Numbered from the stretch's first letter, positions 36,271 to 48,140 are shown. The stretch: 64,000 bases of DNA from Mus musculus (GCF_000001635.26 NC_000078.6:64402300-64466299), one strand, 5' to 3'. A program made the numbers and translations. The notes: generated by a model not told the origin, from the letters alone.

Positions 36271-37599
36271 TAACCAGTGCAAACATGCATTCCATATAAC
36301 CTGACAGAAACACAGACACACATCCATTCAGTTGAGTCTAGATTATACCTTATTTTCCCATTCATTGAGTAAGCAAATTGAGAAGGGAAGAGTTTGAGGA
36401 GCAGCCATATTAATTGTGTTTGAGAAAGCAGCCTGAGTACTATGGTTAAAAAGAAATACAGATGGACTGTGAGAGTACACAACTCAGACCAGGAAATATA
36501 GTACAGGTGGAGCTAAATAGTGAGAGAAGACTTTGAGGATGTTGCAATGGATTAAGAATATTTTGGTGGGGAAAAAATAGATCCTGCTGAAACAAATGGC
36601 AGAAAAGTTTCTAACACCCAAGCTTTTGTCAGAGACCATGGGGAGGGGAGACTGGCTCCTCACCTTACCACAGAAACTGGAAAGGGGGGAGCTGTATTTC
36701 CTGATTTTGTTTCAAAAGAATGGTTCACCTGTCCTTGAGAAAGACATTTCTGACTTATAAAACTTATAAACTTATAGGGGATGGGAGAGAAATGCCTTGC
36801 AAATGCTTTTGTAAATTCTATGAGCAAAGAGAGGTCAAAGGAAGAACTCTGTCTAAAATCTAACAGTCAAGAAAAGCATTAAGGTCATCTTGGTCAGTGA
36901 CTTCTTTATATACACACTTTCTCCTTCATTCAAACTATTTGATCTCTTCCCCCAACATTGCTCAATCTGCATTACCTAAAACTTCACGTGCTAAATCTTA
37001 TAAAGGTGTTATTGTCCTTGCTTTGTCTACAGCACTTGCTGCTATCGACTTAACATCTCTTAGATATATTCTACTCACCTTAGATTGCACCACAATGTGA
37101 TACTCAGTTTCCCTATATCCTTAGACTTTGCTTAAAGCTGTTCATTTATTTTTAACTTAGCCCCCTGACTGTTCTGTCACCTCCCTTTCTTTTACTTTTA
37201 ACTAATACACTCAGTTATACAATGATTTTTCTTTCACCAAACACCCTTCTCACTATCCCAAAGCAAACACCACAACTTCTAAGACAAGAAAAGTGCTGTG
37301 TTCACTAAACAGAAGAGATCCACAGTAGTGTGTTAAATAGGTTCAGGACTCTTAGGTAGCAAATACCATTTCTGTTTTCCAACAGTCTCAATTGCAGTTA
37401 TTTAATACAAAGAAAACTCACATAGAAGAAATATATTTACTCTGTTGATAAAAGTTTTTTATTGCTGCAGAAATTTCACTTTCTTAGCACAACCAGTTTG
37501 AGAGTGCAGCCACCATCCCTATCCAGGCCCACTGTTCCATCTCTTTCCTGGGATGCTAGGAGCAGCATTCAGGCCTCAGCTCCATTTGAATGACATAAG
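36271..37599. other. unassigned sequence
   Basis: No gene is recognised. The block around 36640-36890 (ggaaaggggggagctgtatt and following) has an LTR-like feel, but I cannot place its ends. Confidence 0.35.
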
Positions 37600-38240
37600 C
37601 ATTTAAAACTCAACAGGCCTCAAGCTCAGTTTATAACTGTGGCCTGTACCTGCTAATCCCATGATGATCCCTCGTCTTATAAATGACATTTCCATCACCT
37701 AGTCCTCATAGGCTCTTTCCTGTCACCCTCTATTCAATCCTTCACTGAGACCTGTCTGTTTCCTCACCAAAAGCACTAGTCATTATTTCTCATCTTAATC
37801 CTTGCTGTCCGTCAATGCTTCACATCTGTCCTTATCATTTTTGATCTGGATTATTTCAGGGGCCATCTAACAAGAATCCCTGTATCCCAAATCCCCTTAC
37901 AGAAAACATCCTTTATATCGCTATCAAATTCTCACAAAACTCTGTCTCTCATCTTTGTTAGTTTCAAATCTTTCAATAGACATCTGGTACCTTCTTGATT
38001 AAGTTCAAATTCCTTATGATTGAATAAGGCCCTTCACAACTCTCAACTTGCTCCTCTAGTATTCCTCACCACTGTTACCCTCAAATTCCATATTCCCAAA
38101 TTCCTCTCTGGGTTTCTCATTAGTTGACCTAATAAAACTCTCATTAGCTCATGATGATCGCATTTGACTCTTCCACCACCACTACCATATTGTACAGCAG
38201 TTGTTTCTTTCTGGCTGGACTGAAAGTACCTGTTCCCTTT
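37600..38240 (+). mobile_element. L2 LINE 3' region relic
   Basis: Phrases such as taagttcaaattccttatga followed by aataaggcccttcacaactc, and upstream tcatcttaatccttgctgtc, resemble the widely shared L2 3' region in the correct order. It is highly diverged and noncoding. It predates the rodent radiation if the call is right. Confidence 0.45.
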
Positions 38241-39199
38241 ATGACATGTGTCCAGGTGAGCCTTATCAGCTATTGGGTTATGGATTTGGAACAGAGAATG
38301 ACAAGCTTTTCTGTTATAGTCTTTAAACTTTATAAGGTCACAGATGAGTGACAATAAACACCCATAATCAAGGAGTATCGAGCCAGTACCTTTACCAATG
38401 TCTTATCTAAGCCCTGGATAGACTTGTGGTGCTAAATCACTCGAAAGACTATAATACCTTCTGTTGTCTTCAAACTCTGCTAAGAAGAAATCCCTGTAAA
38501 TATAAGTGAGTCCAAATTTCAAGAAACATCCCACATGATAGTGTGGTCAGGCCTTGGGTATACTTGTTTGTCTAATTCTGTTCAATATGGGGGGAAGCAA
38601 CTGAGTGATAACTTTGGAGGAATCCTGGAATCCAGTTGCCCCACCTTAATGAGCTAGAGAAGGTGAGAGAAAGGGAGAGATTGGGCTGGGGTTGCCTTTT
38701 ATCTCCCCTCATTCCCTAGTTCACATGCATTGGCATGCTCTGTCTGTCAACAGGCAGAAACTAGTACAGTCTAGTTTGTCCCAGAGAAAGGCCACAGTAA
38801 ATAGTGGAGTTTCTGCCCTTTATTCAGGGCTCAGTCCACAGTCTCCTCAACTTTCCTTTTTTGGAACTTGATAACCACAGAAGCTCCAAGAGGTACCAGA
38901 GGCCTCATTTATTGACTTCCCTGAGTACAGGTGTATGGTGGACACTGCTGTACTCCAGCCTCCCATGATCTAACAATCAATCACAGAGCCGAAGACAGAG
39001 CCAGATGCAAAAAAAAGAGATACACTAAACAGGAGCCAAGATTTAACTAACTCATTCTGGTACCAATAAATATACCATTCCAGACTCATTTACAGAAATC
39101 CCAGAGAAACAATTAGAATTAAATACTAATTCCAAGAGGAAAGAGCCAGGGCACAATTACAATCAAGACTCAATGTTTAATGTCTGAGACCCACTAAAA
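38241..39199. other. unassigned sequence
   Basis: Nothing recognised. The frame at 38043-38354 on the minus strand has no domain. Confidence 0.4.
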
Positions 39200-39840
39200 T
39201 GTCTTACCTCCAAAGGACTTGGATGGCTCCACTTCTACAACTGTAGCATCCACATCACACATAGCTTATCTCATGGGTTCATACATGCTCCTCTCCAGAG
39301 CTCTTACTGTCCTTGATCACCATTCTACAGCACCAGTATCTTCAAAATCATCACCAGATAGGTGCCTATTACACTTACCAAGTTTAGCTGTCTGCCTGAG
39401 ATGTGCCTTTGGCATCTCTACATCACAGCCTCCATGGACTGGCCCTGAGCTCATGCTTTCTAAAAGATTTCACTTCTATGACATTGGTCTATTCATAATC
39501 ACAGCTGATCTTTCAGCCTCAGCTAACTAGTGTCAATTGTCCCAGTAAAGCAAGGGTTATATGTTAATAATTCTGGTCTCTTATTATTCACACCTGATCC
39601 TTCAGTCCCAGTTGACTAGAAACACAGATTATGGGAAAAGCCCTGATAGAGTCTTGACAGGTGTCTGAGTCATTACAATCCAGACTTACTAGCCCATTAT
39701 CAGTCATAGAAGACAGGCAGCTCACAAGTATGCCTCTGGTGCTTATCCTATTGAGTCCCCAGAGAAGCAGGCTAGAGGTCTTTTGGGGAGACAACTCCTG
39801 ATTATGCAAACTTCATATCCTGTGACTTGGTATTAAGTCC
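39200..39840 (-). mobile_element. MaLR (ORR1/MT-type) internal-region relic (antisense)
   Basis: The translated plus frame ending KRFHFYDIGLFIITADLSA resembles the minus-strand translation of the ORR1A internal region at 62414-62749 (LNDAGLFLITANFLAPANQ). Both loci also repeat a roughly 90 bp block twice (complements of the gttagctgg...gtgatta block). This is shared noncoding MaLR interior, not a protein. No flanking LTRs are recognisable. Confidence 0.6.
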
Positions 39841-40232
39841 AGTGACATCCAAACCAAAATAAATGATAATATGCAAGTCTTATAAGATTTTTGTCAGCAA
39901 GTTCTCAGATATGTGCAGGGCCTGATATCAGACCACTGTTATTTCTAACCACTCAGGCTATTTTTATTTGATTTTAACAGTATTTATAATGGGAGCTAGC
40001 TAGTCACATCCATATTCATAATCCTTGTTACATCTGACTACACAACCAAGAGGCCAAGGGTTCAAGATTGCAACAAGTAACACCCAAAACATAATAAGCA
40101 ATTGCAAAGGGTGTAGTCATAGTACTAGTATGCATACCTTGGCAGTAAACAGAAGTTCTCCCATTAGAGTTAAGACCTGATCAACAGAAGGGAGACATTG
40201 CCTGGCACTGCAAACCTGGCTCGGTATATATC

Positions 40233-40233
<1 letters not shown>

Positions 40234-40273
<40 letters not shown>
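40234..40273. repeat. (GATA)n microsatellite
   Basis: Ten perfect tetranucleotide units. Confidence 0.95.
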
Positions 40274-40276
<3 letters not shown>

Positions 40277-40445
40277 TTAAATACTCAATGATCATGAAGT
40301 CATAGTTGTTGAAGGATCTCCCAACCACAAATTTACTAAACAGCATGATCCTAAACAACAATCTATCAGCATTTGTCCTTATACCCATAGATAAGTATAG
40401 TCTTCACCTATCAAAAAGAAAATAACTTTTTGCAACAGAGAACTT

Positions 40446-40793
40446 TGTGGTGGTTTGAATATGCTTGACCCATGGTGTGGCACTATTGGGAGGTGTATTC
40501 TTTTTGTAGGAGGTGTGTCACTATGGAGGCAGAGCTTTGAGGTAATATATATGCTCAAGTTCTGCCCTGTGTGAGACCCAGTAATCTTCTCCTGGTTACC
40601 TTCAGAACACAATGTAGAATTACCAGAAACTCCAACATCATACCTGTCTGGATGTTGCCATGCTTCCCACCATGATGATAATGGAGTGAACCTCTAAACC
40701 TGTTACTCCAGCCCCAATTAAGTGTTGTTTTTTTATATATAAGAGTTATCTTGGTCATGATGTCTCTTCACAGACATGGAAACCCTATAAGAC
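40446..40793 (+). mobile_element. MT-type MaLR solo LTR
   Basis: Begins tgtggtggtttgaatatgct and ends with the tcatgatgtctcttcacaga block and ggaaaccctataagac, the MTC/MTD LTR pattern. The block order mirrors the antisense copy at 1137-1494. No internal region is attached. Confidence 0.85.
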
Positions 40794-42228
40794 CCCAATT
40801 AATGCAAAATAATATGCATTAAATAAGTGGCCATGAATTTGATAATGAGGAGTAGTATGTGGGGTGGTATGGAGAGAGGAAAGGAAAGGGTAAATTTTTG
40901 TAATGAAATTATAATATCAAAAATGAAAGAAATTAAAGCAAGGGACGAAAAGGTAAACCTTACTGAGAGAAGCCTAAACCCATCCCTGTCTGAAGAGGAT
41001 GTATAGAATTGGGAGTAAAAGTGATCATAATCTCAAAGATTATCAGGATAGACTGGACTGTAGTACAGCTGGCAGACATGTGAGAGGACACCTTCAGACA
41101 CTAAGATAATACTGCCTTCAGTGAGATTCCTTGACCTTAAAGATAAAGCCATGGACAGGGCAAGAGTATGGTGTCTCATACTGTAAAGCAGCATTAATAG
41201 CAGTGAAATTATACCCACTTAACCATGGAAGTGAGACTCAGATGAGAATCACCCCAGGTGCTCAAAACAGAGCAGTCTGACTTCAGAGACCCTTCTTCTG
41301 ACTCCTCAGTAATGAACACTTTCTTCCATTTCTAATATATCTCTCTGTTGCCTCTGGGAGCTTTCCTAAAATTGCTTCCTTTATTGACAACACTTGGCCT
41401 AAAGTATGAAGTACTAAGGAAACGTAGAACCTTTAACACCATACCAAGATTCATTCAGGAAGAAAACAGTCCATATTCTTCTCCGCTATGCCAGGTTCTT
41501 CTCAGAGCCATGGAGGCTTAGAAAGTCTTTGTGAGTTTTCTCCTATTCTGATGGTTTCTACTAGAGACTACTACTTTGATTTTTTTAGATTGCATTTAGG
41601 AAAGGCATTTGTGCAGAGAAAATATTAGGTGGTTTTTCTTTCTTAAGTCCCATGGATTAAAGAGATCTCAGTGGGTAAGGACAGAGTCTACCAGAACCTT
41701 TGCTCATGAGTATACATCTGTATGGCAAAAGAAGATCTTCCAGATCTTCTCTATCTCCCTCTGTGTCCTCTGGAGACCTTATCGAGATGCCCATGGGGAC
41801 TTGTATCCTCTCCTTCTTCACTAGTGGGCATAAAAGAACAAAAAACCTTGTTCGGATACCATCATCTGCATAAAGCTCTGGCATAGTGTTCTCACTAACC
41901 CTTTTAATCAAATGCATAATCATGTAAAACAGCATAATAAGCACTCAGAGTGAATACTTTATCTGTAATGTAGAAAATATGGGATGTTTTGTTCCTCAGC
42001 CTTCTTAGATCTTAGCAACTTAAGAGTGAAGACCCCAAGAGAGGGTGCCTTTGGTATGTCGAGGTACAAGGAAAGCATCAAGGACTGAACAGAGAACAAA
42101 CCTGGAGATGTTGGACAGAAGGAGAAGGCATTAAACCCCAGCAGAGACCTCAACTCTAGCCTTCCACCCAAGTAAGCTGTTACTGGCAGAAGTGTCTAGC
42201 ACCTGGCCTTAGCCTGCTCCAAATTCAG
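40794..42228. other. unassigned sequence with an Lx-like tip
   Basis: At about 40825-40945 a purine-rich run ending tgtaatgaaattataatatc looks like an Lx 3' terminus (plus). The remainder, including the 95-codon minus frame at 41657-41944, has no recognisable content. Confidence 0.4.
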
Positions 42229-42300
42229 TGTTGGGGATGGAACCACTCCCTTTTGAATATTTAGGCAAACATTCTACCCTTGAGCCCCAACCACAGCCCC
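42229..42300 (-). mobile_element. ID-like SINE relic (antisense)
   Basis: gtgttggggatggaaccact and attctacccttgagccccaa are complements of the B- and A-box regions of a tRNA-derived SINE core. It is diverged, with no tail. Confidence 0.5.
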
Positions 42301-42433
42301 AGTGATAGCCCCATGGCCGATGTTCTCTTCCCAGCTTCCCACCAGCACAGAGACCTCTGGAGCTCAGTGTCTCCTGCAAAGTCAGCAGAGAGCTCTGAAT
42401 GTTCAAACCTGGGACATCCGGGCTAGGAAAGAA

Positions 42434-42447
42434 GTGTGTGTGTGTGT

Positions 42448-42494
<47 letters not shown>

Positions 42495-42522
42495 TGTGTG
42501 TGTCTGTGTGTGTGTGTGTGTA
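42434..42522. repeat. (TG)n microsatellite
   Basis: About 44 TG units with a few TGAG/TGTC interruptions; the longest TG array in the window. Confidence 0.95.
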
Positions 42523-42569
42523 TGGGGCATTTGTGATTCACCCCACAGTCTAAATAAGCCTAGAGACAC

Positions 42570-43540
42570 ACATGACTAGAGAGAGTGGTTAAGAGCATGT
42601 GCTGAGTGAGGTAACCCAATCACAAAAGAAGTCACTTGATATGTACTCACTGATAAGTGGATATTAGCCCAAAAACCTAGAATACCCAAGATACAACTTT
42701 CAAAACACAAGAAAATCAAGAAGGAAGACCAACGCGTGGATACTTCATTCTTCCCTAGAATACAGAATAAAATATCCATGGAAGGAGTTGCAGAGACAAA
42801 GTTTGGAGCTAAGAGGAAAGGATGGAACATCCAGAGACTTCCCCACCCGGGGTCCATCCCATAATCAGCCACCAAATGCAGATACTATTGCATATGCCAA
42901 CAAGATTTTGCTGAAGGGACCCTGATATAGCTGTCTCCTGTGAGACTTTGCCAGTGCCTGGCAAATACAGAAGTGGATGCTCACAGTCATCTATAGGATG
43001 GAACACAGGGCCCCCAATATAGGAACTAGAGAAGTAACCAAGAGCTGAAGGGGTCTGCAACCCTATAGGTGGAACAATAAGAACTAATCAGTACTCCCAG
43101 AGCTCGTGTCTCTAGCTGCATATGTAGCAGAAGATGGCCTAGTTGGCCATCACTGGGAACAGAGGCCCCTTGGTCTAGCAAACTTTATATGCCCCAGTAC
43201 AGGGGAATGCTAGGGCCAAAACTGGGAGTGAGTGGGTAGGGGAGGAAGGCAGGGCCAGGTATAGGGGGCTTTTGGGATAGCATTTGAAATGTAAATGAAG
43301 AAAATATCTAATTCAAAAAATGTGGGGGAAAAAAAAAAAGCATGTGCTGATGTTGCAGAAAATCCACAATTGGGTTTCTGAGGCCTATGTTGAAATTGGG
43401 TGGCTCACAACTGCTACTAATGTCAGCGCCAGGGGAAGGGAGACTTCTGTTCTCCTCTGGCATTTCAAGGGCACCTACACTCATATTCACATACCCATAC
43501 ATACACAGGATCAAAAATAAAATAAACATTTCTTAAAAGA
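42570..43540 (+). mobile_element. B2/B3-family SINE split by an L1
   Basis: The head (gactagagagagtggttaag, agcatgtgctga) at 42572-42605 continues after the L1 at 43339 with the body (gggtggctcacaactgctac, gttctcctctggcatttcaa) and an AATAAA-type tail near 43520. The SINE is diverged. The L1 landed within its A-box region. Confidence 0.75.
42606..43338 (+). mobile_element. LINE-1 3' end insertion (0.73 kb)
   Basis: Starts at the last ORF2 codons (gagtgaggtaacccaatcac), has the ORF2 stop at about 42667, a complete L1Md 3' UTR and an A-rich tail. agcatgtgctga occurs at 42594-42605 and 43339-43350, a 12 bp target duplication whose end overlaps the ctga of the L1. Confidence 0.92.
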
Positions 43541-44186
43541 TCTCCAAAAAAACATGAGCCAAAAAGTCTGAATCCTGCTCCAAAGTCAGTTTTTTGTCTC
43601 ACCGCTCATCTTCCTCCTCCCATGGGCACCCCTTTTTCTTCTTTGTCCTTCACTCTGCCTTTCAGTGCCTCTCTACTATGTGTAAAGTAGAGAACTGTTT
43701 TGTATATGCTTAGTCTAATAGGTATAATCTCCATGGTTGCCTTCTAATCTTGGAACCAGTTATCTCTAGTGCCTACTCCAGTTACATCCTAATTTAAGAT
43801 TTTCATTTTGTTTTACCCCTTATCCAACCCATCACCAAGCTGTGTCTATTACTTCTCACTATCAGCAACTCTTTCCTTCACATCTTTATATCTGCTGTCA
43901 ATGTTTTACTTCTGTCCTAAACTATTTCTGGAGCCAAATAAAAAGTATCTAACAAGAGTTCTCAAGTTATCCAGTTCACTAAGACAATGGCTTTAAAACT
44001 TGCCTGTACCTGAGAAGAGCCTGTACCTACTTTTGTGAAACCTAGTTCAACCCCTGTGATTATTTTCAATAAGTGAACAGCATAATTGCAATATATCTGA
44101 TCATTAAACAGAAATATAACTACCACTGGTTGGAAGAAAACTCTTCTCTGCCTTTCCATCATATCAGCTATATTTCGAGATACATG
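43541..44186. other. unassigned sequence with possible L2 relic
   Basis: Positions 43800-43960 resemble the upstream part of the L2-like relic at 37.7 kb (taacaagagt after an aaatctg...ggagcc context) but are weak. No gene is recognised. Confidence 0.3.
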
Positions 44187-44347
44187 TTTTTTTTTTCTTT
44201 TTTCTTTTTTTTCAAGGCAGGGTTTCTCTGTATAGCTCTGGGTGTCCTGGAACTCACTCTGTAGACCAGGCTGGCCTCAAACTCAGAAATCCGCCTGCAT
44301 CTGCCTCCCGAGTGCTGGGAGTAAAGGCATGTGCCACCATGCCTGAC
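44187..44347 (-). mobile_element. B1 SINE (antisense)
   Basis: A poly(T) with interruptions, then caaggcagggtttctctgta through gaccaggctggcctcaaact to the gcatgtgccaccatgcctga end. It is full length with moderate divergence and no clear target duplication. Confidence 0.93.
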
Positions 44348-44589
44348 TTTTATTTTAATATTTAATGAATTTTATATTTATTTTCCTAAATTATACAATA
44401 TATTATTATATTATACATTAGTATATGATATATTATTTTAAATTTTTTATACCTAATAAACAATATTAGGAAAAAAAATCTCAGACAAACTCTATGACTT
44501 GGGGTTACCTGGTAAAGAAATGATACTTCAGTAAATCACCTTTTTTTTAGAACTGCCCCCATATTGAAATAATTTCAAAACATTAAATA
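44348..44589. other. very AT-rich unassigned sequence
   Basis: Short direct TATTATA motifs; nothing else. Confidence 0.5.
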
Positions 44590-44593
44590 AAAC

Positions 44594-45650
44594 TACTGGA
44601 GGATCCCACAATACCTCTCCTGGGCATATATCCAGATGTGCCAACCGGTAAGAAGGACACATGCTCCACTATGTTCATAACAGCCTTATTTGTAATAGCC
44701 AGAAGCTGAAAAGAACCCAGATGCCCCTCAACAGAGGAATGGATACAGAAAATGTGGTACATTTACACAATGGAGTACTACTCAGCTATTAAAAAGAATG
44801 AATTTATGAAATTCCTAGGCAAATGGATGAACCTGGAGGGCATCATCCTGAGTGAGGTAACCCAATCACAAAAGAACTCACACAATATATACTCACTGAT
44901 AAGTGGATATTAGCCCAGAAACTTAGAGAATACCCAAGATATAAGATACAATATGTGAAACACATGAAACTGAAGAAGAACGACCACCAAAGTGTGGACA
45001 CTTTGCCCCTCCTTAGAATTGGGAACAAAACACCCATGGAAGGAATTACAGAGACAAAGTTTGGAGCTGAGATGAAAGGATGGACCACCTAGAGACTGCC
45101 ACATCCGGGGATCCATCCCATAATCAGCTTCCAAACGCTGACACCATTGCATACACTAGCAAGATTTTGCTGAAAGGAGCCAGATATAGCTGTCTCTTGT
45201 GAGACTATGCGGGGCCTAGCAAACACAGAAGTGGATGTTCACAGTCAGCTATTGGATGGATCACAGGGTCCCCAATGAAGGAGCTGGAGAAAGTACCCAA
45301 GGAGCTAAAGGGAACTGCAACCCTATAGGTGGAACAACAATATGAACTAACCAGTACCCCCCAGATCTCGTGTCTCTAGCTGCATATGTATCGGAAGATG
45401 GCCTAGTCGGCCATCAGTGGAAAGAGAGGCCCATTGGTCTGGCAAACTTTATATGCCTCAGTACAGGGGAATGCCAGGGCCAAGAAGTGGGAGTGGGTGG
45501 GTGGGGGAGTGGGTGGGAGAGTGGGTGGGGGACTTTTGGGATAGCATTGGAAATGTAAATGAAATAAATACCTAATTAAAAAAACCAAAAAAAGAAATGT
45601 AAATAAAGAAAATATTTAATAAAAAATAAAAAAAAATAAAGACAGAAAAA
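44594..45650 (+). mobile_element. LINE-1 3' piece (1.05 kb) with a doubled tail
   Basis: Begins at ORF2 (actactggaggatcccacaa), with the ORF2 stop at 44911-44913 and a 3' UTR to about 45590. A second short L1 terminus (aaatgtaaataaagaaaata) and another A-rich run follow to about 45650. aaactact occurs at 44590-44597 and 45658-45665, a possible 8 bp target duplication. The ORF2 end is shifted by a small deletion near 44634. Confidence 0.88.
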
Positions 45651-45665
45651 AAAATTCAAACTACT

Positions 45666-46010
45666 AAAACATCTGTGTGAAAACTCTTTGCTATTCTTCT
45701 GTGTTGATTAATAAATTTGGAAAAATTAAAATGCACATAACTATGTAACATAGGAAATTATCTTAACTATCTTTTGTGCATACATTGTGTTTTATGGTCC
45801 CTGCTTAGAATTATTTTCTAAAAGGAATAAGGAGGAATGGTGCTTGCAGAACTAGGTGTTTCAAATGCATCCAGTTATGTATTACCAGGCAGCTTTCCAA
45901 ACTACTGTTTATGATCTTTGATACTTACTGTTCACCGTGATATGAAATCTTATTTTTCAACTTAATTCTGAGGACCTATATACCCATTAATAAATATGTA
46001 TAATTCAAAG
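45666..46010. other. unassigned sequence
   Basis: AT-rich, nothing recognised. Confidence 0.5.
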
Positions 46011-46193
46011 CAGTGGTTCTCACCCTTACAAATGTTGTGACTCTTTAATAGAGTTCCTCATGTTGTGGTAAGCCTCAACCACTTGGTTGCTACTTCATAA
46101 CTGTAATATTGCTGCTATGAATCATAATGTAAATATCTGATATCTAATATCCCACCCCTAAAACGGTCACAAATCACAAGTTAAGAACCACTG
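46011..46193. mobile_element. URR1-like hAT MITE
   Basis: Starts cagtggttctcacccttaca and ends ttaagaaccactg, imperfect terminal inverted repeats with the URR1 sequence between (ctacttcataactgtaatat). Partly deleted relative to the copy at 2441-2668. Confidence 0.8.
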
Positions 46194-46204
46194 AGAGAGA
46201 GTTG

Positions 46205-46316
46205 TAGTTAGAGTAGCGTATGGCTCTCTGGTACAGTGCTTGATTACTCTATAAGAGAATGGACAAGGTTCTAGGTTCAGTGCAAAGTTCAGCAACAAAT
46301 GAATGAACGAATAAAC
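46205..46316 (+). mobile_element. ID-like SINE relic
   Basis: The order tctctggtacagtgcttgat, aaggttctaggttcagtgca, then an AATG-rich tail resembles an ID core with B box, but is diverged and uncertain. Confidence 0.35.
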
Positions 46317-46462
46317 TTTTTTGGTGTCTTAATGCATCCAAGTCTCTTAATAGATATTGAAATTATGTATGAGAATAACAAGTAACTTTAGCTATGAAAT
46401 TAGACAGGAAGGAACAAATCATGATTTACATCAGGAAATAAGAAGATGAAGACCATGATATC

Positions 46463-46464
46463 CA

Positions 46465-46536
<72 letters not shown>

Positions 46537-46546
46537 CCAATATATA
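46463..46546. repeat. (TA)n(TG)n(TA)n compound microsatellite
   Basis: A TA run of about 9 units, then about 27 TG units, then tatccaatatatat. The tatccaatatata phrase occurs on both sides of the TG array. Confidence 0.94.
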
Positions 46547-47270
46547 TACATATTATATATATGGCATAGGTATTGGTCTAACAAGTAACAGAAAACATTG
46601 TCATAAGTTAAGCAGTAGGACCAAGGTTGTGTGAAAATAAGCAGGCAATCACAATGACCTTCTCACTCAAAATAAACTTTTATATTTATAAGAAATGTGC
46701 TGTAAAATACTTAATGGGTATCACAAATTCCACTGGAGCTACTCTGCTCAGAAGTTAGTGCATCACCGGGAGTCATCTGGACTATGTTTTGTAAATGAGA
46801 GGATGGTGAGAGTAAAGTTACTTAGTCTTTGCACACAAAAGCACCTTGCCAGTGATCTACAGAACTCAAGAATGAAACTGTAAAACTGGGCCTTGACTGA
46901 AACAAACTTTCTAGCTTGCCACACAGACTTGTGATTTAGGCAGAGAAACGAAATGATTCTCAACTGCATTCTTTAAGTTGCATTATAAGAAACCTCTCTG
47001 AGTATCTGTTCACCTCCATAGTTATTGGAAATATTTTGCAATGACTACTCATATATCCTTAGTTGATTACAAGACTATGTATACTCTCCTCCATAGTCTC
47101 ATAGTTTTCCAACAATGACGCCTGAGGACCTCAGGACAAATGCTAACGTATCTGTTACTAGCTGTCTGAAATGGCTTAGATGAGTTTAATATTTAAGATA
47201 AATGTAAATTCTTAAAGGTAATGATGAGACAGATTGGAGACCCAGATTGTGAGAAATAGATCTCAATGAA
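46547..47270. other. unassigned sequence
   Basis: Nothing recognised. Confidence 0.45.
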
Positions 47271-47289
47271 TGAGAGAGAGAGAGAAAAG

Positions 47290-47346
<57 letters not shown>
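47271..47346. repeat. (GA)n microsatellite
   Basis: About 37 GA units with AAGA interruptions, abutting an L1-like terminus. Confidence 0.95.
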
Positions 47347-47349
<3 letters not shown>

Positions 47350-47428
47350 TAATGTGGCAGGGGAGAGATTGGAGGGAGGAAATAAAATGGGGAAATGATG
47401 CAGTTTATTTTAATTTAAAACTTATTAA
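47347..47428 (+). mobile_element. LINE-1 (Lx-like) 3' terminus
   Basis: Short piece with aatggggaaatgatgcagtt then tattttaatttaaaacttat, resembling older L1 3' ends. Confidence 0.45.
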
Positions 47429-47658
47429 GAAGAACGACCCCTAGAATGAAGAGCTTGGTCTCTCTCCTCTGTAGAGGCACTGTTCTGGTTCTGCTGCAAT
47501 GTGGTTGAAGAAGTGACATCGAATTTCTCCCTCTGTATAGACACAGTAGAGAGAGTTTCCTCGGCTTCTGCTCTGGATGTAGTGCTCAAATGTGTCATTT
47601 CCATAATATCTAATAAGGTCAATGAAGAAAGGCAGACAAGAGCCCAGTCCATGCTCAT
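47425..47658 (-). CDS. unrecognised 77-codon ORF with a hydrophobic N-terminus
   Basis: The predicted peptide begins MSMDWALVCLSSLTLLDIME, a short hydrophobic stretch that could pass as a weak signal peptide, then a Ser/Thr/Glu-rich polar tail with no cysteines after residue 9. The second ATG has the better Kozak context (A at -3, G at +4). The stop lies at the boundary with the L1-like terminus. I do not recognise a family, see no splice donor within the frame, and cannot exclude a chance ORF, which is the more likely reading. Confidence 0.12.
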   Translation of the reverse strand: MSMDWALVCLSSLTLLDIMEMTHLSTTSRAEAEETLSTVSIQREKFDVTSSTTLQQNQNSASTEERDQALHSRGRSS

Positions 47659-48140
47659 CTTTTCGCTGGTTTCCTAGGTGACCTCATTATGCGTCAGTGC
47701 ACGAATCCAGCCTCCAAGCGCTCTCCTTCTAATACTTCTGACACAAGCACTTCAGGAACAGCTCAGCACTGATGAGTAGCTACACAGCAAGCTATGTCAG
47801 GCTTCTAGCCATCTGATTAGATACCATAAGTGAGTCATATTTCATAAGCAACGGGAAGGCCAAGTATTCTGTAGCCCACAGAAAAATAAACTAATCATCC
47901 AGACGCCAGCTGTTCCATAAAACCACGGAGAAAAAAAGCAGGCACCGCCAACAAATGCTGCTAGCCTTCAGTTCAGAGTCAACTATAGATCTGCGTAGAC
48001 TTACCTAGGACAGAACATCAATATTCATATAACCCAGTCATACATCCAAATACTCTGTAGCCCAACCAGCTCAGTGCTCTTTAGTCTGACTATATGATAT
48101 ATTATCCTAGGATGACTTCCAGTTTGCTTTGCTTTGCTTC
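47659..48140. other. unassigned, non-repetitive-looking sequence
   Basis: One of the few stretches with no obvious repeat. No coding or RNA signal is seen. Confidence 0.45.

Noticed and set aside
39219..39530. 103-codon ORF as a possible gene
   Set aside because: Its similarity to the translated antisense of the MaLR interior at 62.4-62.7 kb shows it is noncoding repeat.
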